Below are positions 26,621 to 34,924 of a DNA stretch of 64,000 nt, one piece after another. The DNA is taken from contig NZ_JAKLWS010000016.1 in the NCBI RefSeq assembly GCF_022012475.1, positions 1-64,000 on the forward strand, in the 5' to 3' direction. This stretch comes from Rhodohalobacter sulfatireducens (GTDB taxonomy: Bacteria; Bacteroidota; Rhodothermia; Balneolales; Balneolaceae). Each line of letters opens with the position of its first letter. The first letter of the stretch is position 1. The translations under genes and the position numbers were made by a program. The notes below the pieces were generated by a model. It was not told where the DNA came from. It worked only from the letters and a program-made list of their open reading frames with translations, and did not search any database.

Positions 26621-27106
26621 CTACTCATCAACCCGTTCAATGACCATCTCTTCATCTCCGGTTTTAATTTTTTTTCCAGCATAACGGCTGGCGAAGAAGG
26701 AGACGATAAGGGTCGCAATCAGCCCGATAAGAGTTACCGCGATATTAACACGAACAACCTGTTTTTGAAGATCGTAAATAGCCATAATTACAATCGATTT
26801 GGCTGAATCTTCCTTATATCGAATAGGTATGATTTCAGAATCCATGATCACCTGGGCAAACTGAACAGGGAGTGACAGTTGCTGTTCAATTGTTTCGCCA
26901 TCGGCGGGAGTGAATTGCAGAACTACATATCCGTTAGTTTGAGCCGCAATCTGTTTTACATCGAAGTCAGTGACTTTCGCCACGTAACTTTCTCCATTGT
27001 TATAAGTTGACTGGATTCCAAAATATGTATACACCTGGTAACCGGATTGAAAAAGAAAATAAACCGGTAATAACCAGATCAAAAAAATGAAGTAGTATTT
27101 ATTCAT
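26621..27106 (-). CDS. Two-helix membrane protein, DUF3592-like layout
   Basis: 161 aa. Hydrophobic helices at residues ~5-25 and ~118-142 flank an extracytoplasmic beta-rich domain of about 85 residues (YVAKVTDFD, VVLQFTPADGETIEQQL, IPIRYKEDSAKSIV). That helix-beta domain-helix order resembles DUF3592 proteins, whose function is unknown. It is the last gene of the leftward ccmB-holB-dapF run, separated from the serine hydrolase-like gene by a 122-bp spacer with an inverted repeat. Confidence 0.6.
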   Translation of the reverse strand: MNKYYFIFLIWLLPVYFLFQSGYQVYTYFGIQSTYNNGESYVAKVTDFDVKQIAAQTNGYVVLQFTPADGETIEQQLSLPVQFAQVIMDSEIIPIRYKEDSAKSIVIMAIYDLQKQVVRVNIAVTLIGLIATLIVSFFASRYAGKKIKTGDEEMVIERVDE

Positions 27107-27131
27107 TCGGCGTCATTAAATTTGTTTTATT

Positions 27132-27192
27132 TGCCACAGAAACACAGAAAGGTGGATTCACTGTTTAAGAAATTCTCTGTGTCTCAGTGGCA
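27132..27192. repeat. Imperfect inverted repeat in a leftward spacer
   Basis: Arms 27132-27150 and 27173-27192 pair in about 16 of 19 positions (TGCCACAGAAACACAG against CTGTGTCTCAGTGGCA). It lies between two leftward genes. Sequences of this CACAGAGACACAG type are familiar as dispersed intergenic hairpins in related genomes, from general knowledge; only one copy is visible here. Confidence 0.65.
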
Positions 27193-27228
27193 GTTATTTT
27201 GTTGGTAGAAAAATAAGCATCTATCAAA

Positions 27229-28434
27229 TTACTCATTTTGATTTTCAACAACTTTATACATCTGATCGATCATAGCCGGATCATAAATCATTCGCTGCAT
27301 AAAATCCTGGTGCATCTGACTTCCCGATGCATGAAACCAAAAACCGATGGGAAGTTGATCGAGATATAAAGCCTGGACCGATGTATCGCCCGTGTAGGCT
27401 GAAGTGCCAAAGTCGATTCCGTTCATCAGTCCCATACGGTTATCATAGATCGCCCCATAGCGAAGAAAATCTTGATCAATCCTCGGCTGATTATCCATCG
27501 GCCAGTCCAGATAGTTTTTTACAGTTTGACTTACTGAATCATTAATCAATGAATCCTGAACTATTTTTTGTAGAGTACCTGTCATCTCTTTTGCAGTTGT
27601 CTTTGGAAAAAGACGCATGGCATCACGCTCTTCCATGAAAGTGTTGCCTAGTCGATTATCTTCCAGATAGCTTTGAACGGTGGTTCGAAAATCTGAGTCG
27701 TCCAGGTAAGATGATGACAATTCAATTACATGATCTTTCCACTTTTCTGATTTTCGATTTCTCCAATGATCAATGAGTTCTTGATTTTCCATCCCGGACA
27801 AGCCGGGAGAGATCGCCTGGTAGAGTCCGGAATAAGGCAGAGGCATTTCAGTTGAACTCAATTCAAGCCTTTCCATCAAATCATTCCAATCAAATTGACC
27901 TACATTCCACCAGAGATAATCTGCAAGGGCCAAATCCCCAAATTCAGCTAAAAGCGCCAGTGAGTTTTGAAGTGTAATTGAGCCATCCTGTATCCATCCT
28001 CGTTCTTCAGCTGCGGTAAGTGCTTGTGCATGGATCGATTCTTCTACTTCCGGCAGTTGGTATCTGGATATTTGCTCCCATTCAATGTATTCACCAGGGT
28101 TCAAAGCTCCCGAATCAAACTGTTCAGCGTAAGCAATCAGTATAAAAATGTTTGCCGTTGTTCCCATGATCCGAGGTTCACTTTCCCGGTAGTAGAGCGA
28201 TGAGTCAGGGTGGTTCACTACGATACTTGCTATTGATGAATACTCTGGCGTTTCACCAATAAACTCAGATAAACCTTTCAGGGATCCTGTATTGGAAACC
28301 CATTCAGTTCCCTCCATCATACCTTTTCGGTTCTCAAAAAAGGTGTTAAATGCATCCCAGTTCCAGCCAATTACAAACCCAAAGAGTACCAGGGCTGTTA
28401 ATATAAAGGCACTAAGAAATTTTAGTATTCTCAT
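27229..28434 (-). CDS. Beta-lactamase-fold serine hydrolase homologue, degenerate
   Basis: 401 aa with an N-terminal membrane anchor or signal (residues ~5-24). The region 65-390 follows class A beta-lactamase-like serine hydrolases: IMGTTANIFILIAYAEQ (88-105) aligns with LGS-x-x-K-LFVLYALA, LALADYLWWNVG with the SDN-region helix, and TTAKEMTGTLQKIV with the usual TTPRDM helix. The nucleophile Ser is Thr92 and the general-base Lys is Asn95. No KTG triad is evident where MGLMNGIDFG occurs. It is therefore probably non-catalytic, a binding or sensor protein in the periplasm. The start lies 2 bp after the end of the plug-like lipoprotein gene. Confidence 0.62.
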   Translation of the reverse strand: MRILKFLSAFILTALVLFGFVIGWNWDAFNTFFENRKGMMEGTEWVSNTGSLKGLSEFIGETPEYSSIASIVVNHPDSSLYYRESEPRIMGTTANIFILIAYAEQFDSGALNPGEYIEWEQISRYQLPEVEESIHAQALTAAEERGWIQDGSITLQNSLALLAEFGDLALADYLWWNVGQFDWNDLMERLELSSTEMPLPYSGLYQAISPGLSGMENQELIDHWRNRKSEKWKDHVIELSSSYLDDSDFRTTVQSYLEDNRLGNTFMEERDAMRLFPKTTAKEMTGTLQKIVQDSLINDSVSQTVKNYLDWPMDNQPRIDQDFLRYGAIYDNRMGLMNGIDFGTSAYTGDTSVQALYLDQLPIGFWFHASGSQMHQDFMQRMIYDPAMIDQMYKVVENQNE

Positions 28435-28436
28435 TC

Positions 28437-29768
28437 TTAATCAGATAAAAAAGATTGAACTTGTAAGAGGCGGTAATAAAAATTATTGGGATCTCTCATA
28501 TACACAAACGCATGATACTGCTGACGGTTGCTTGTGAACTGTTCATCAAAGTGGAGATCATTAATTTCGTTCCCATCTACTAACACATATTTGTATTTAT
28601 ACTCTCCCTCTTTGATGATTTGGTTTGCCTCCCATCGTCGGGTATCATCATCGTATTGTAGTTTGTTATTGGAACTGACCGCCCAATTGTTGAAATCACC
28701 CAAAAGGTGAAGAGATTCTGTAGAATCAGGTTTGCTTTCCGGTTCAAACCGAAAGACTACATTTCCATATCCTGCTCTGAGATTCATATCGGGATCACCA
28801 AAGGGTCCCAACCTGTCGAGATTGATAAAACCTGAGGCTCCAAAACCCTCTGCATCATCTCGAAGAATCAGTCGAGGGGGGATTTCGTTTGGAAATGCTT
28901 CGAATACATTATTATCACTTTGGGATAGTTCATCAAGGGTAAGAGTTCGAAATTCGTAGTCGCCGATAAATGCTTCATCAGAACTCAATTCAAATTGTAC
29001 ATGGTCTGGGGCTGAAAAATCCAACTCATCGGCCTGTTTGGTTCGGCCCCAGAAGCGATTTTGTGCAAAATAGAACTCAAGATCGAATTGAGGCTGATCT
29101 ACAAAATCAGGCAGATTGAATTGGCTTACCGGCCTGTGCAGGCGTCTTAGATTTTGACGCGGAACCGACAGTTGTACTACTGAAGATGTGATGGATCCCT
29201 CGTTCTCGTAAACAAAAAATGGGAGTGTCATTACAAGAAAGCCGGTATCCGCATCTTCGATCTTAACCAGGTAGTTCCCGCTTTTAGTGATTTGAAATTG
29301 TTCGGTTGGAAATGTAAATGAATATTGCCTGTAGGATGGACGATTGTTCTGGCTCACTTTACCGCTGTTCAAAGTTAAATTAAAGAAGCCATTCACATAA
29401 CGTTCCGGTGGTAAACTTGATCGACTCCAGTCGGGGTTGTGATGTGTTAATGAAACTCTGAACTGTTTTGAATCGAAAGTGAGATGTTCAAACCGAAGTA
29501 GCAGTTGATCGTTACTCTCCAGGTTCAATATGGGAGCTGAAGCAGGATTTCCAAGACGATGAAACTGAATGGTCCGGATGGATTCATCAGCCACGATCTG
29601 GGCGTGAATGTTAAACAGGTTTTCCGGTTCAGCAGGCTGAGTTTGACCATTTTGAGATGAACCGGCAAATGAACCACAACCGGTAAAACTAACCAAAAAA
29701 ATCAAACCAAGGATGGTAAAAAATTTTTCTGAGTAATAAATACGGGGAATTTTAAAAACGTTGAACAT
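28437..29768 (-). CDS. DUF5103 lipoprotein, type IX secretion plug-like
   Basis: 443 aa with a lipobox-like VSFTGC about residue 31. Most of the protein (residues ~45-330) matches DUF5103, the domain of the periplasmic plug protein of the Bacteroidota type IX secretion channel. Typical segments are RTIQFHRLG, LLLRFEHL, LTHHNPDWSRSSLPPERYVNGF and GNYLVKIED. The C-terminal part (~350-415) looks like a CBM48/AMPK-beta glycogen-binding-type beta-sandwich: LHLLGDFNNWA and GEYKYKYVLVDG. The gene is 131 bp after dapF and 2 bp before the next gene. Other T9SS genes are not in the window. Confidence 0.78.
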   Translation of the reverse strand: MFNVFKIPRIYYSEKFFTILGLIFLVSFTGCGSFAGSSQNGQTQPAEPENLFNIHAQIVADESIRTIQFHRLGNPASAPILNLESNDQLLLRFEHLTFDSKQFRVSLTHHNPDWSRSSLPPERYVNGFFNLTLNSGKVSQNNRPSYRQYSFTFPTEQFQITKSGNYLVKIEDADTGFLVMTLPFFVYENEGSITSSVVQLSVPRQNLRRLHRPVSQFNLPDFVDQPQFDLEFYFAQNRFWGRTKQADELDFSAPDHVQFELSSDEAFIGDYEFRTLTLDELSQSDNNVFEAFPNEIPPRLILRDDAEGFGASGFINLDRLGPFGDPDMNLRAGYGNVVFRFEPESKPDSTESLHLLGDFNNWAVSSNNKLQYDDDTRRWEANQIIKEGEYKYKYVLVDGNEINDLHFDEQFTSNRQQYHAFVYMRDPNNFYYRLLQVQSFLSD

Positions 29769-29788
29769 ATTTCTTCTACGCTTTACTG

Positions 29789-29816
29789 TGCCTGTCTGGC
29801 GAAGATAGCACAGGCA
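29789..29816. repeat. Hairpin between dapF and the plug-like gene
   Basis: TGCCTGT (29789-29795) and ACAGGCA (29810-29816) form a perfect 7-bp stem with a 14-nt loop in the 131-bp spacer between two leftward genes. No T-run follows on the minus strand. Confidence 0.55.
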
Positions 29817-29899
29817 GGCTCAACATGACGTTATTTTGAGTACAATGAGAAGAAAAGACGAATGAAGACGAAAACAAGACACCCTTTTTAAAAATTTTA

Positions 29900-30727
29900 T
29901 TACAGATAATATTGCCCTTCGAAAACAAATGTGGCAGGTCCTTCCAGTTTGATATTTGTGTATGATTCATTCCTTTTGTTGAACGAAAAATGAACCATTA
30001 GAGTGCCTCCTTTTACTTGCACGTGATATTTGAAATTGCCATTCTCTGCCTGCTGAAGATGATGCCATGCCAGTGCGGAAGCGATGGCCCCAGTACCACA
30101 TGCCAGGGTTAGATTTTCAACTCCCCGTTCATACGTTTGAAGATTTAGGGTTTCATTGTCTGTTCCTGAAATAAAATTTACATTTGTTCCAATGGGTTGA
30201 AAATCAGGATGATTACGTAAAAAACGTCCCTGGTTAATAAGGGTTTGCTCGTTTTCAAGTTCGTTTGGTTGAACGGTACAAACCACATGCTCTGTATTGG
30301 TGTATACATTGAGAAGAGCTTCATCGGCAACCGTTAGTTCCTGCACGGACGTTTCGAGCGGAAATTCGATAACTATACTCTGATCTTTAACATTTGCTTT
30401 GTACACCTTGTTGTGTACACGGAATGTAAATTTTTTTGGTGAACCGAGAGTCTCAGCGAAAGCTGAGAAACAACGAGCCCCGTTTCCACACATGCCCGCG
30501 TCACTGCCATCGGGATTTTTGTAGAGCATCACCAAATCAGCTTTTTTGGTTTCGTCGAATTGAAGGGCTATGATTCCATCGGATCCAACGCCAAATTTCC
30601 GATTGCAGATAGCCGGTGCTAATTGAGCAAGCTCTTGCTCAGTCAGTTTCAGGGTGCGGTTGTCGAAGAGAACAAAATCATTCCCCGCTCCATGCATCTT
30701 TGTAAAATTTAAGGATGAAATATTCAT
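29900..30727 (-). CDS. dapF: Diaminopimelate epimerase
   Basis: 275 aa. It converts LL- to meso-diaminopimelate for lysine and peptidoglycan synthesis. The two catalytic Cys are present: Cys80 in MCGNGARCF and the second in LACGTGAIAS. The opening FTKMHGAGNDFVLFD and GSDGII are family signatures. It starts 4 bp after the end of the DNA polymerase delta'-like gene, so the two are co-transcribed. Confidence 0.96.
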   Translation of the reverse strand: MNISSLNFTKMHGAGNDFVLFDNRTLKLTEQELAQLAPAICNRKFGVGSDGIIALQFDETKKADLVMLYKNPDGSDAGMCGNGARCFSAFAETLGSPKKFTFRVHNKVYKANVKDQSIVIEFPLETSVQELTVADEALLNVYTNTEHVVCTVQPNELENEQTLINQGRFLRNHPDFQPIGTNVNFISGTDNETLNLQTYERGVENLTLACGTGAIASALAWHHLQQAENGNFKYHVQVKGGTLMVHFSFNKRNESYTNIKLEGPATFVFEGQYYL

Positions 30728-30731
30728 GGTA

Positions 30732-31931
30732 TTAATTAATCAGTGCCGGTAGATGTTTCCAACTGCTCTCGCTGTCAATTGCCGGATCGAGCCCGCGCAT
30801 TAAACGGGTAAACCTTAGTGATAATGCAGTGCCTATATATTTAAACTGCACATTTTGGTAAAGCAACCCTTTTAGCTGTTGAATGTTGTCGATCATCTCC
30901 TCCAACCGTGCTTCTGTCATAGAGGTACAAAACTTTTTGATTACATCAAGCTGATCAATATTTGTAATTAAAGATTCATTTTCTGTCTCCCGGTACACAG
31001 TAATATCACGGAGTAACTGCTCGAGAGTGTTGCAAAGTGCGATCTGGTTTTCCTTGTTCAGATTTTTATTCCAATTATTGATCAAATTTAGCAATTCCGG
31101 AACATCCTGGGTGTATGAAAATCTCAGAAACTCAACCGATTCATTTCGAATTTGTTGAAGTGTTTCGATATCTAAAAAACGGCAGGTTGAATAATTTCCG
31201 CCTGAAAGACGTGCAAGCAGTTCAGCATCATTCTTATCAACACCATCATGATTGATGAGCCCCTCAGCAACTTCATACTTTGATAATGGATGGAGACGGA
31301 TCTGCTGGCACCGTGAAATGATCGTCGGTAAAAGCTGATCGGGTTGAGAGGCCGTTAAAATAAAGAGAATATTGCCGGATGGTTCTTCCAATAATTTCAA
31401 GAATGCATTTGCGGTCTCTTTTCGCATCGTATCTACATTCGTCAATACAATGACTGTTCGCCGTCCCTCATTTGGTTTGTATACAGACTTTGGTCGAATC
31501 TCATTGTGATAATAATCAATCGGGTAAAACGCCCGCCTGTTTTTGGATGATTCGGCATCATTCAAAGCCGGCCTGAGAGTAAAATCAACAATTTCATAGG
31601 GGTCTTTCGCAAGAAGCTCAAGCCGGGACTGTAGTTCATCACTCCCCACAGTAGATGGAAGCGGGATAAATACATGAATATCGGGATGCGTAAACCAGCT
31701 CGACTTTTTGGAAATGGTTAAATCTTTCAAATCCGTCAAATGGTTTACACCATTTACTACTTCGGCAAGGGCAAGAGAAAAAGCTGTTTTGCCTGACCCA
31801 TCAGGCCCGGTAATCAGGTAGGAGTGTGCAAGTCGGTCAGAAAGCAAAATTCGTTCGATCTGGTGTTTCGCTTTTTCCTGTCCAACGAGCCTTCGGTCGC
31901 CAAAAGAGATATGTTCATTGATGATGTTCAT
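30732..31931 (-). CDS. holB: DNA polymerase III delta' subunit-like ATPase
   Basis: 399 aa clamp-loader subunit. The AAA+ domain has Walker A GPDGSGKTAF near residues 42-51, RTVIVLTNVDTM as the Walker B/sensor region and LLEEPSGNILFILTAS, the conserved delta'/gamma stretch. The usual Cys4 zinc module of DnaX is missing, in keeping with delta'. Insertions such as FIPLPSTVG lengthen it relative to E. coli delta' (334 aa). It starts on the base immediately next to the ccmB stop (31932/31931) and reads into dapF. Confidence 0.9.
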   Translation of the reverse strand: MNIINEHISFGDRRLVGQEKAKHQIERILLSDRLAHSYLITGPDGSGKTAFSLALAEVVNGVNHLTDLKDLTISKKSSWFTHPDIHVFIPLPSTVGSDELQSRLELLAKDPYEIVDFTLRPALNDAESSKNRRAFYPIDYYHNEIRPKSVYKPNEGRRTVIVLTNVDTMRKETANAFLKLLEEPSGNILFILTASQPDQLLPTIISRCQQIRLHPLSKYEVAEGLINHDGVDKNDAELLARLSGGNYSTCRFLDIETLQQIRNESVEFLRFSYTQDVPELLNLINNWNKNLNKENQIALCNTLEQLLRDITVYRETENESLITNIDQLDVIKKFCTSMTEARLEEMIDNIQQLKGLLYQNVQFKYIGTALSLRFTRLMRGLDPAIDSESSWKHLPALIN

Positions 31932-32594
31932 CTATTCATCCCAGATGTAATCAAAAAGTAAAATTCCTGCCGTGATAGTTACTCCGCAGTAACCAATCAG
32001 TGCGGTTAAGTCATTTAAAGCGTCAGCGGTTGGCCCTTCAATCAAGGCAAATCTTGTAACTCTCGTTAAGATAAGAAGAAGTGGTACAACAAGCGGAATG
32101 CAAAGTACAGAAAAGAGTGCCCCTTTCCGGTCGGCCTGAGCAATCATAGCCGAAGTAAGTGTTGTAATGGCCGATAATCCGCCTGCTCCGAAGAAAATTG
32201 CACATAAGAAATAAAGATGGCTCTGAATTGATAAATCCATCATAATCAGGTAGAAAAAGAACGTAAACAGGTGAAGAATCAGCAGAAAGAGGAAGTTGTA
32301 TATCAGCTTGCCGAGGTATACTTCTGTTGCGTTGGCATGCAGCTGCAGGAAAGCCCATGTTTTCTTTTCAGCTTCCTGTACGAAAGATCGGGTCATTCCA
32401 GCCATAGAGGCAAAAAGAATGATGATCCACACCAACCCGCTTTTTGGAGTTGGGTCCATCTGCTGAGCCCTGAGTGTGAATAAAATCAGCAGGAGGGAGG
32501 CACCGGTAAACGCAAGAATGGTATTGAGAGCATATTTGGTACGAAGCTCCTGGGTGATCTCTTTTTTTAATATTGCTGCAGCAGATTGAATCAT
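31932..32594 (-). CDS. ccmB: Heme exporter subunit CcmB
   Basis: 220 aa, the normal CcmB length, with six membrane helices. The opening ILKKEITQELRTKYALNTILAF and FVQEAEKKTWAFLQLHAN are family features, the latter a cytoplasmic coupling segment. CcmB is the membrane part of the CcmAB ABC system used in cytochrome c maturation (system I). No ccmA, ccmC or ccmE gene is next to it in this window. It is the first gene of the leftward run that continues to 26621. Confidence 0.88.
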   Translation of the reverse strand: MIQSAAAILKKEITQELRTKYALNTILAFTGASLLLILFTLRAQQMDPTPKSGLVWIIILFASMAGMTRSFVQEAEKKTWAFLQLHANATEVYLGKLIYNFLFLLILHLFTFFFYLIMMDLSIQSHLYFLCAIFFGAGGLSAITTLTSAMIAQADRKGALFSVLCIPLVVPLLLILTRVTRFALIEGPTADALNDLTALIGYCGVTITAGILLFDYIWDE

Positions 32595-32904
32595 GAAACG
32601 GCTAAAAAGATTAGATAGAAAAGTACTAAAAAAGGAGGCCTCAAGAAATGGGAAATGTAGATTGTAGGTGGTTAGTTGTCAGTGGTTAGTATGTTTCCTG
32701 AATAACTTAAGATGAATCCAAAAATCTCGACTAACAGAACATGAAAATAACGAACAACAAACAACTGACAACAGGCGTAACAATCGATAGATTAATCATA
32801 AAACGGAATTCAGTATTTAACATTTTTCATTCTTACCTTTGTGTGAAGCAGTAAAGGCACGTACCTTCCACTCTTAACCAAAAAATGTGATTTGAACGAC
32901 TTTT
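32595..32904. other. Divergent intergenic region ccmB / EIIA with inverted repeat
   Basis: 310 bp between divergent genes. Low-complexity arms at about 32671-32690 and 32753-32772 pair through GTTGTCAGT/ACTGACAAC and neighbouring bases. Promoters for both genes must lie here. No gene is seen. Confidence 0.55.
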
Positions 32905-33375
32905 ATGAATATCTATTCACTCATTAACACATCAACAATTTTGGCAGATTTTGAGATTGACAATAAAGAAGAACTTCTCCATAAAATGGTTGATGTTCTG
33001 AAAGAAGAGGTCAATGATAAACAACTGGAGGATATTAGGGACGCTGTCTTTGAGAGGGAAAAAATTATGTCCACCGGTGTGGGTAAGAGTCTTGCCATAC
33101 CGCATGGAAAAGTTGAATCCATAGAAAAGAATTATGCCAGTTTTGCTGTTCTAAAAGAACCCATTGAGTATGATTCTATCGATGATCAACCGGTAAATAT
33201 GGCTTTTCTACTGGTTGGGCCTGCAGGTGAAAATCGACTGCACATTAAACTGTTGAGCAGGATTTCACGTTTAATGAACAGTACATCTTTCCGGGAAACA
33301 CTATCCGAATGCAAAACAGCCGATGAGATTTATGATGCATTTCATAAAGAAGAAGTTAAATATTTTGGTAACTGA
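32905..33375 (+). CDS. PTS EIIA-type protein (fructose/nitrogen family)
   Basis: 156 aa PTS EIIA type 2 domain. The phosphorylatable His67 lies in AIPHGK; GVGKSLAIPHG and LLSRISRLM are typical of the EIIA-Fru/Ntr family. No EI, HPr, EIIB or EIIC gene is nearby, so a regulatory (PtsN-like) role is more likely than sugar transport, but this is inference. It ends 62 bp before the next open frame. Confidence 0.88.
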   Translation: MNIYSLINTSTILADFEIDNKEELLHKMVDVLKEEVNDKQLEDIRDAVFEREKIMSTGVGKSLAIPHGKVESIEKNYASFAVLKEPIEYDSIDDQPVNMAFLLVGPAGENRLHIKLLSRISRLMNSTSFRETLSECKTADEIYDAFHKEEVKYFGN

Positions 33376-33464
33376 GATTTTGGTGTTCATACCCGTTTCA
33401 ACAATGTCCCGATGTCTCTCCTTTGATATCATTCTGAATGATTGATCGTACTTCATATTTACTT

Positions 33465-34922
33465 ATGAAAACCCGTACAGCTTTGTTCGGTTTGATAACT
33501 TGTCTGTTACTCCTCTTTTTTTCTGCGGATGCAAATGCCCAGATCTCTGAACCCATTCTGAATTTGATTGAAAATAACAGGGCTGAGAATGCTTTGTGGG
33601 TGGTTCAGGTGCGAGACTCAAGCGGATCTGTATTGGAGAGTTATAATGCTGATAAGATTATTCGGCCGGCATCCAACCTTAAACTAATCAGTTCCGGCGC
33701 ATATTTAGAGTTTCTTGGGGCTGACTATAAATTCAGAACAAGATTATATGGCGAAGGTGAACAAGCAGGAGATACCTGGTCGGGCGACATGGTTGTACAG
33801 GGATCGGGTGATCCGTCAATCAGTGGTGAGTTTTACCAGGATAACCCGCTGTTTTTGTTTGAGAAGTGGGCTGACCTGCTTATTGATAAGGGCATTCAGA
33901 AGATTGACGGAAATCTAATCGGCCACACCGGCCTCTTTGATGATATTCCCTACCCCGAAGGTTGGGAGTGGAGCGATCTGTCGTTTTATTATGCTCCCGA
34001 GATTAGTGCGCTGTCATTCAACGGAAATGTGGTAAACCTGGAAGTAGTTGCGGATGGACCCGTTGGCTCGGCACCGGAAATTCAATGGTTTCCATTTAAC
34101 ACTCCCTATGTTGAATTTATAAATGAACAGCAGATCACCCCGAGGGGCAGCAAATACGATGAGTCCTATCGCCGGGTTCTTGGAACCAACACCATAATCC
34201 TTCGAAGTACACTTCCACAGGGGTATTACGAAACCGAACCTCTCTCAATCCTGGAACCGGCGTACTATTTTATGGATACCTTTAAGCGGTATCTGGTAGA
34301 AAGGGGAGTTGAGGTGACGGGACAGATTTTTATAGATCATAATTACGAATTTTACAGTGAAAATGGATTACAGCTCTTGGATGAACATCAGTCCGAACCA
34401 CTCCATGAATTAATTCAATGGATGAACCGTGAGAGTGATAACTTTTATACGGAGATGTTTCTGAAAAAAGCCGTCACGGAGGTTTACGGTGTCCAGGGTT
34501 CTACTGATTTAGGACTGGAGATGATGAAGTCGTATATGCAAGAGATGGCGTTTGATACTAGTCAGGTGAGTCTCAAAGATGCATCGGGGATGGCACCGGC
34601 CACGCTTTTGAAGGCAAGTGACTTGAATCGATACCTTTTAAAGGTACAGGAGAAAGAGTATTTTCCATACTTATACGAATCACTCTCTGTGGGTGGAAGA
34701 AACGGAACCCTGAGTTACAGGTTCAACAATAGTCCCGTATGGGGAAATTTTAATGGGAAAACCGGTTTTGTAACAGGAGTCCGGTCCCTTTCGGGTTACC
34801 TGGAAACAGAATCAGGACAGCGTCTGATCGTATCTATTTTTACAAATAATTATACAGCAAAGACCTCGCATGTTGATTTAATTCATCAGCGAATCCTCGA
34901 ATACCTTCATTCAGCATATTAA
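33465..34922 (+). CDS. D-alanyl-D-alanine carboxypeptidase/endopeptidase (PBP4 type)
   Basis: 485 aa from the ATG at 33465; an in-frame ATG lies upstream at 33438, but the Sec signal (MKTRTALFGLITCLLLLFF ending ANA-Q) starts at 33465. All three catalytic motifs of class C low-mass penicillin-binding proteins are present: SNLK (in RPASNLKL), SDN (in RESDNFYTE) and KTG (in GKTGFVTG). PBP4 enzymes trim and open peptidoglycan peptides in the periplasm. The NtrC-type regulator starts 2 bp after its end. Confidence 0.93.
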   Translation: MKTRTALFGLITCLLLLFFSADANAQISEPILNLIENNRAENALWVVQVRDSSGSVLESYNADKIIRPASNLKLISSGAYLEFLGADYKFRTRLYGEGEQAGDTWSGDMVVQGSGDPSISGEFYQDNPLFLFEKWADLLIDKGIQKIDGNLIGHTGLFDDIPYPEGWEWSDLSFYYAPEISALSFNGNVVNLEVVADGPVGSAPEIQWFPFNTPYVEFINEQQITPRGSKYDESYRRVLGTNTIILRSTLPQGYYETEPLSILEPAYYFMDTFKRYLVERGVEVTGQIFIDHNYEFYSENGLQLLDEHQSEPLHELIQWMNRESDNFYTEMFLKKAVTEVYGVQGSTDLGLEMMKSYMQEMAFDTSQVSLKDASGMAPATLLKASDLNRYLLKVQEKEYFPYLYESLSVGGRNGTLSYRFNNSPVWGNFNGKTGFVTGVRSLSGYLETESGQRLIVSIFTNNYTAKTSHVDLIHQRILEYLHSAY

Positions 34923-34924
34923 AT

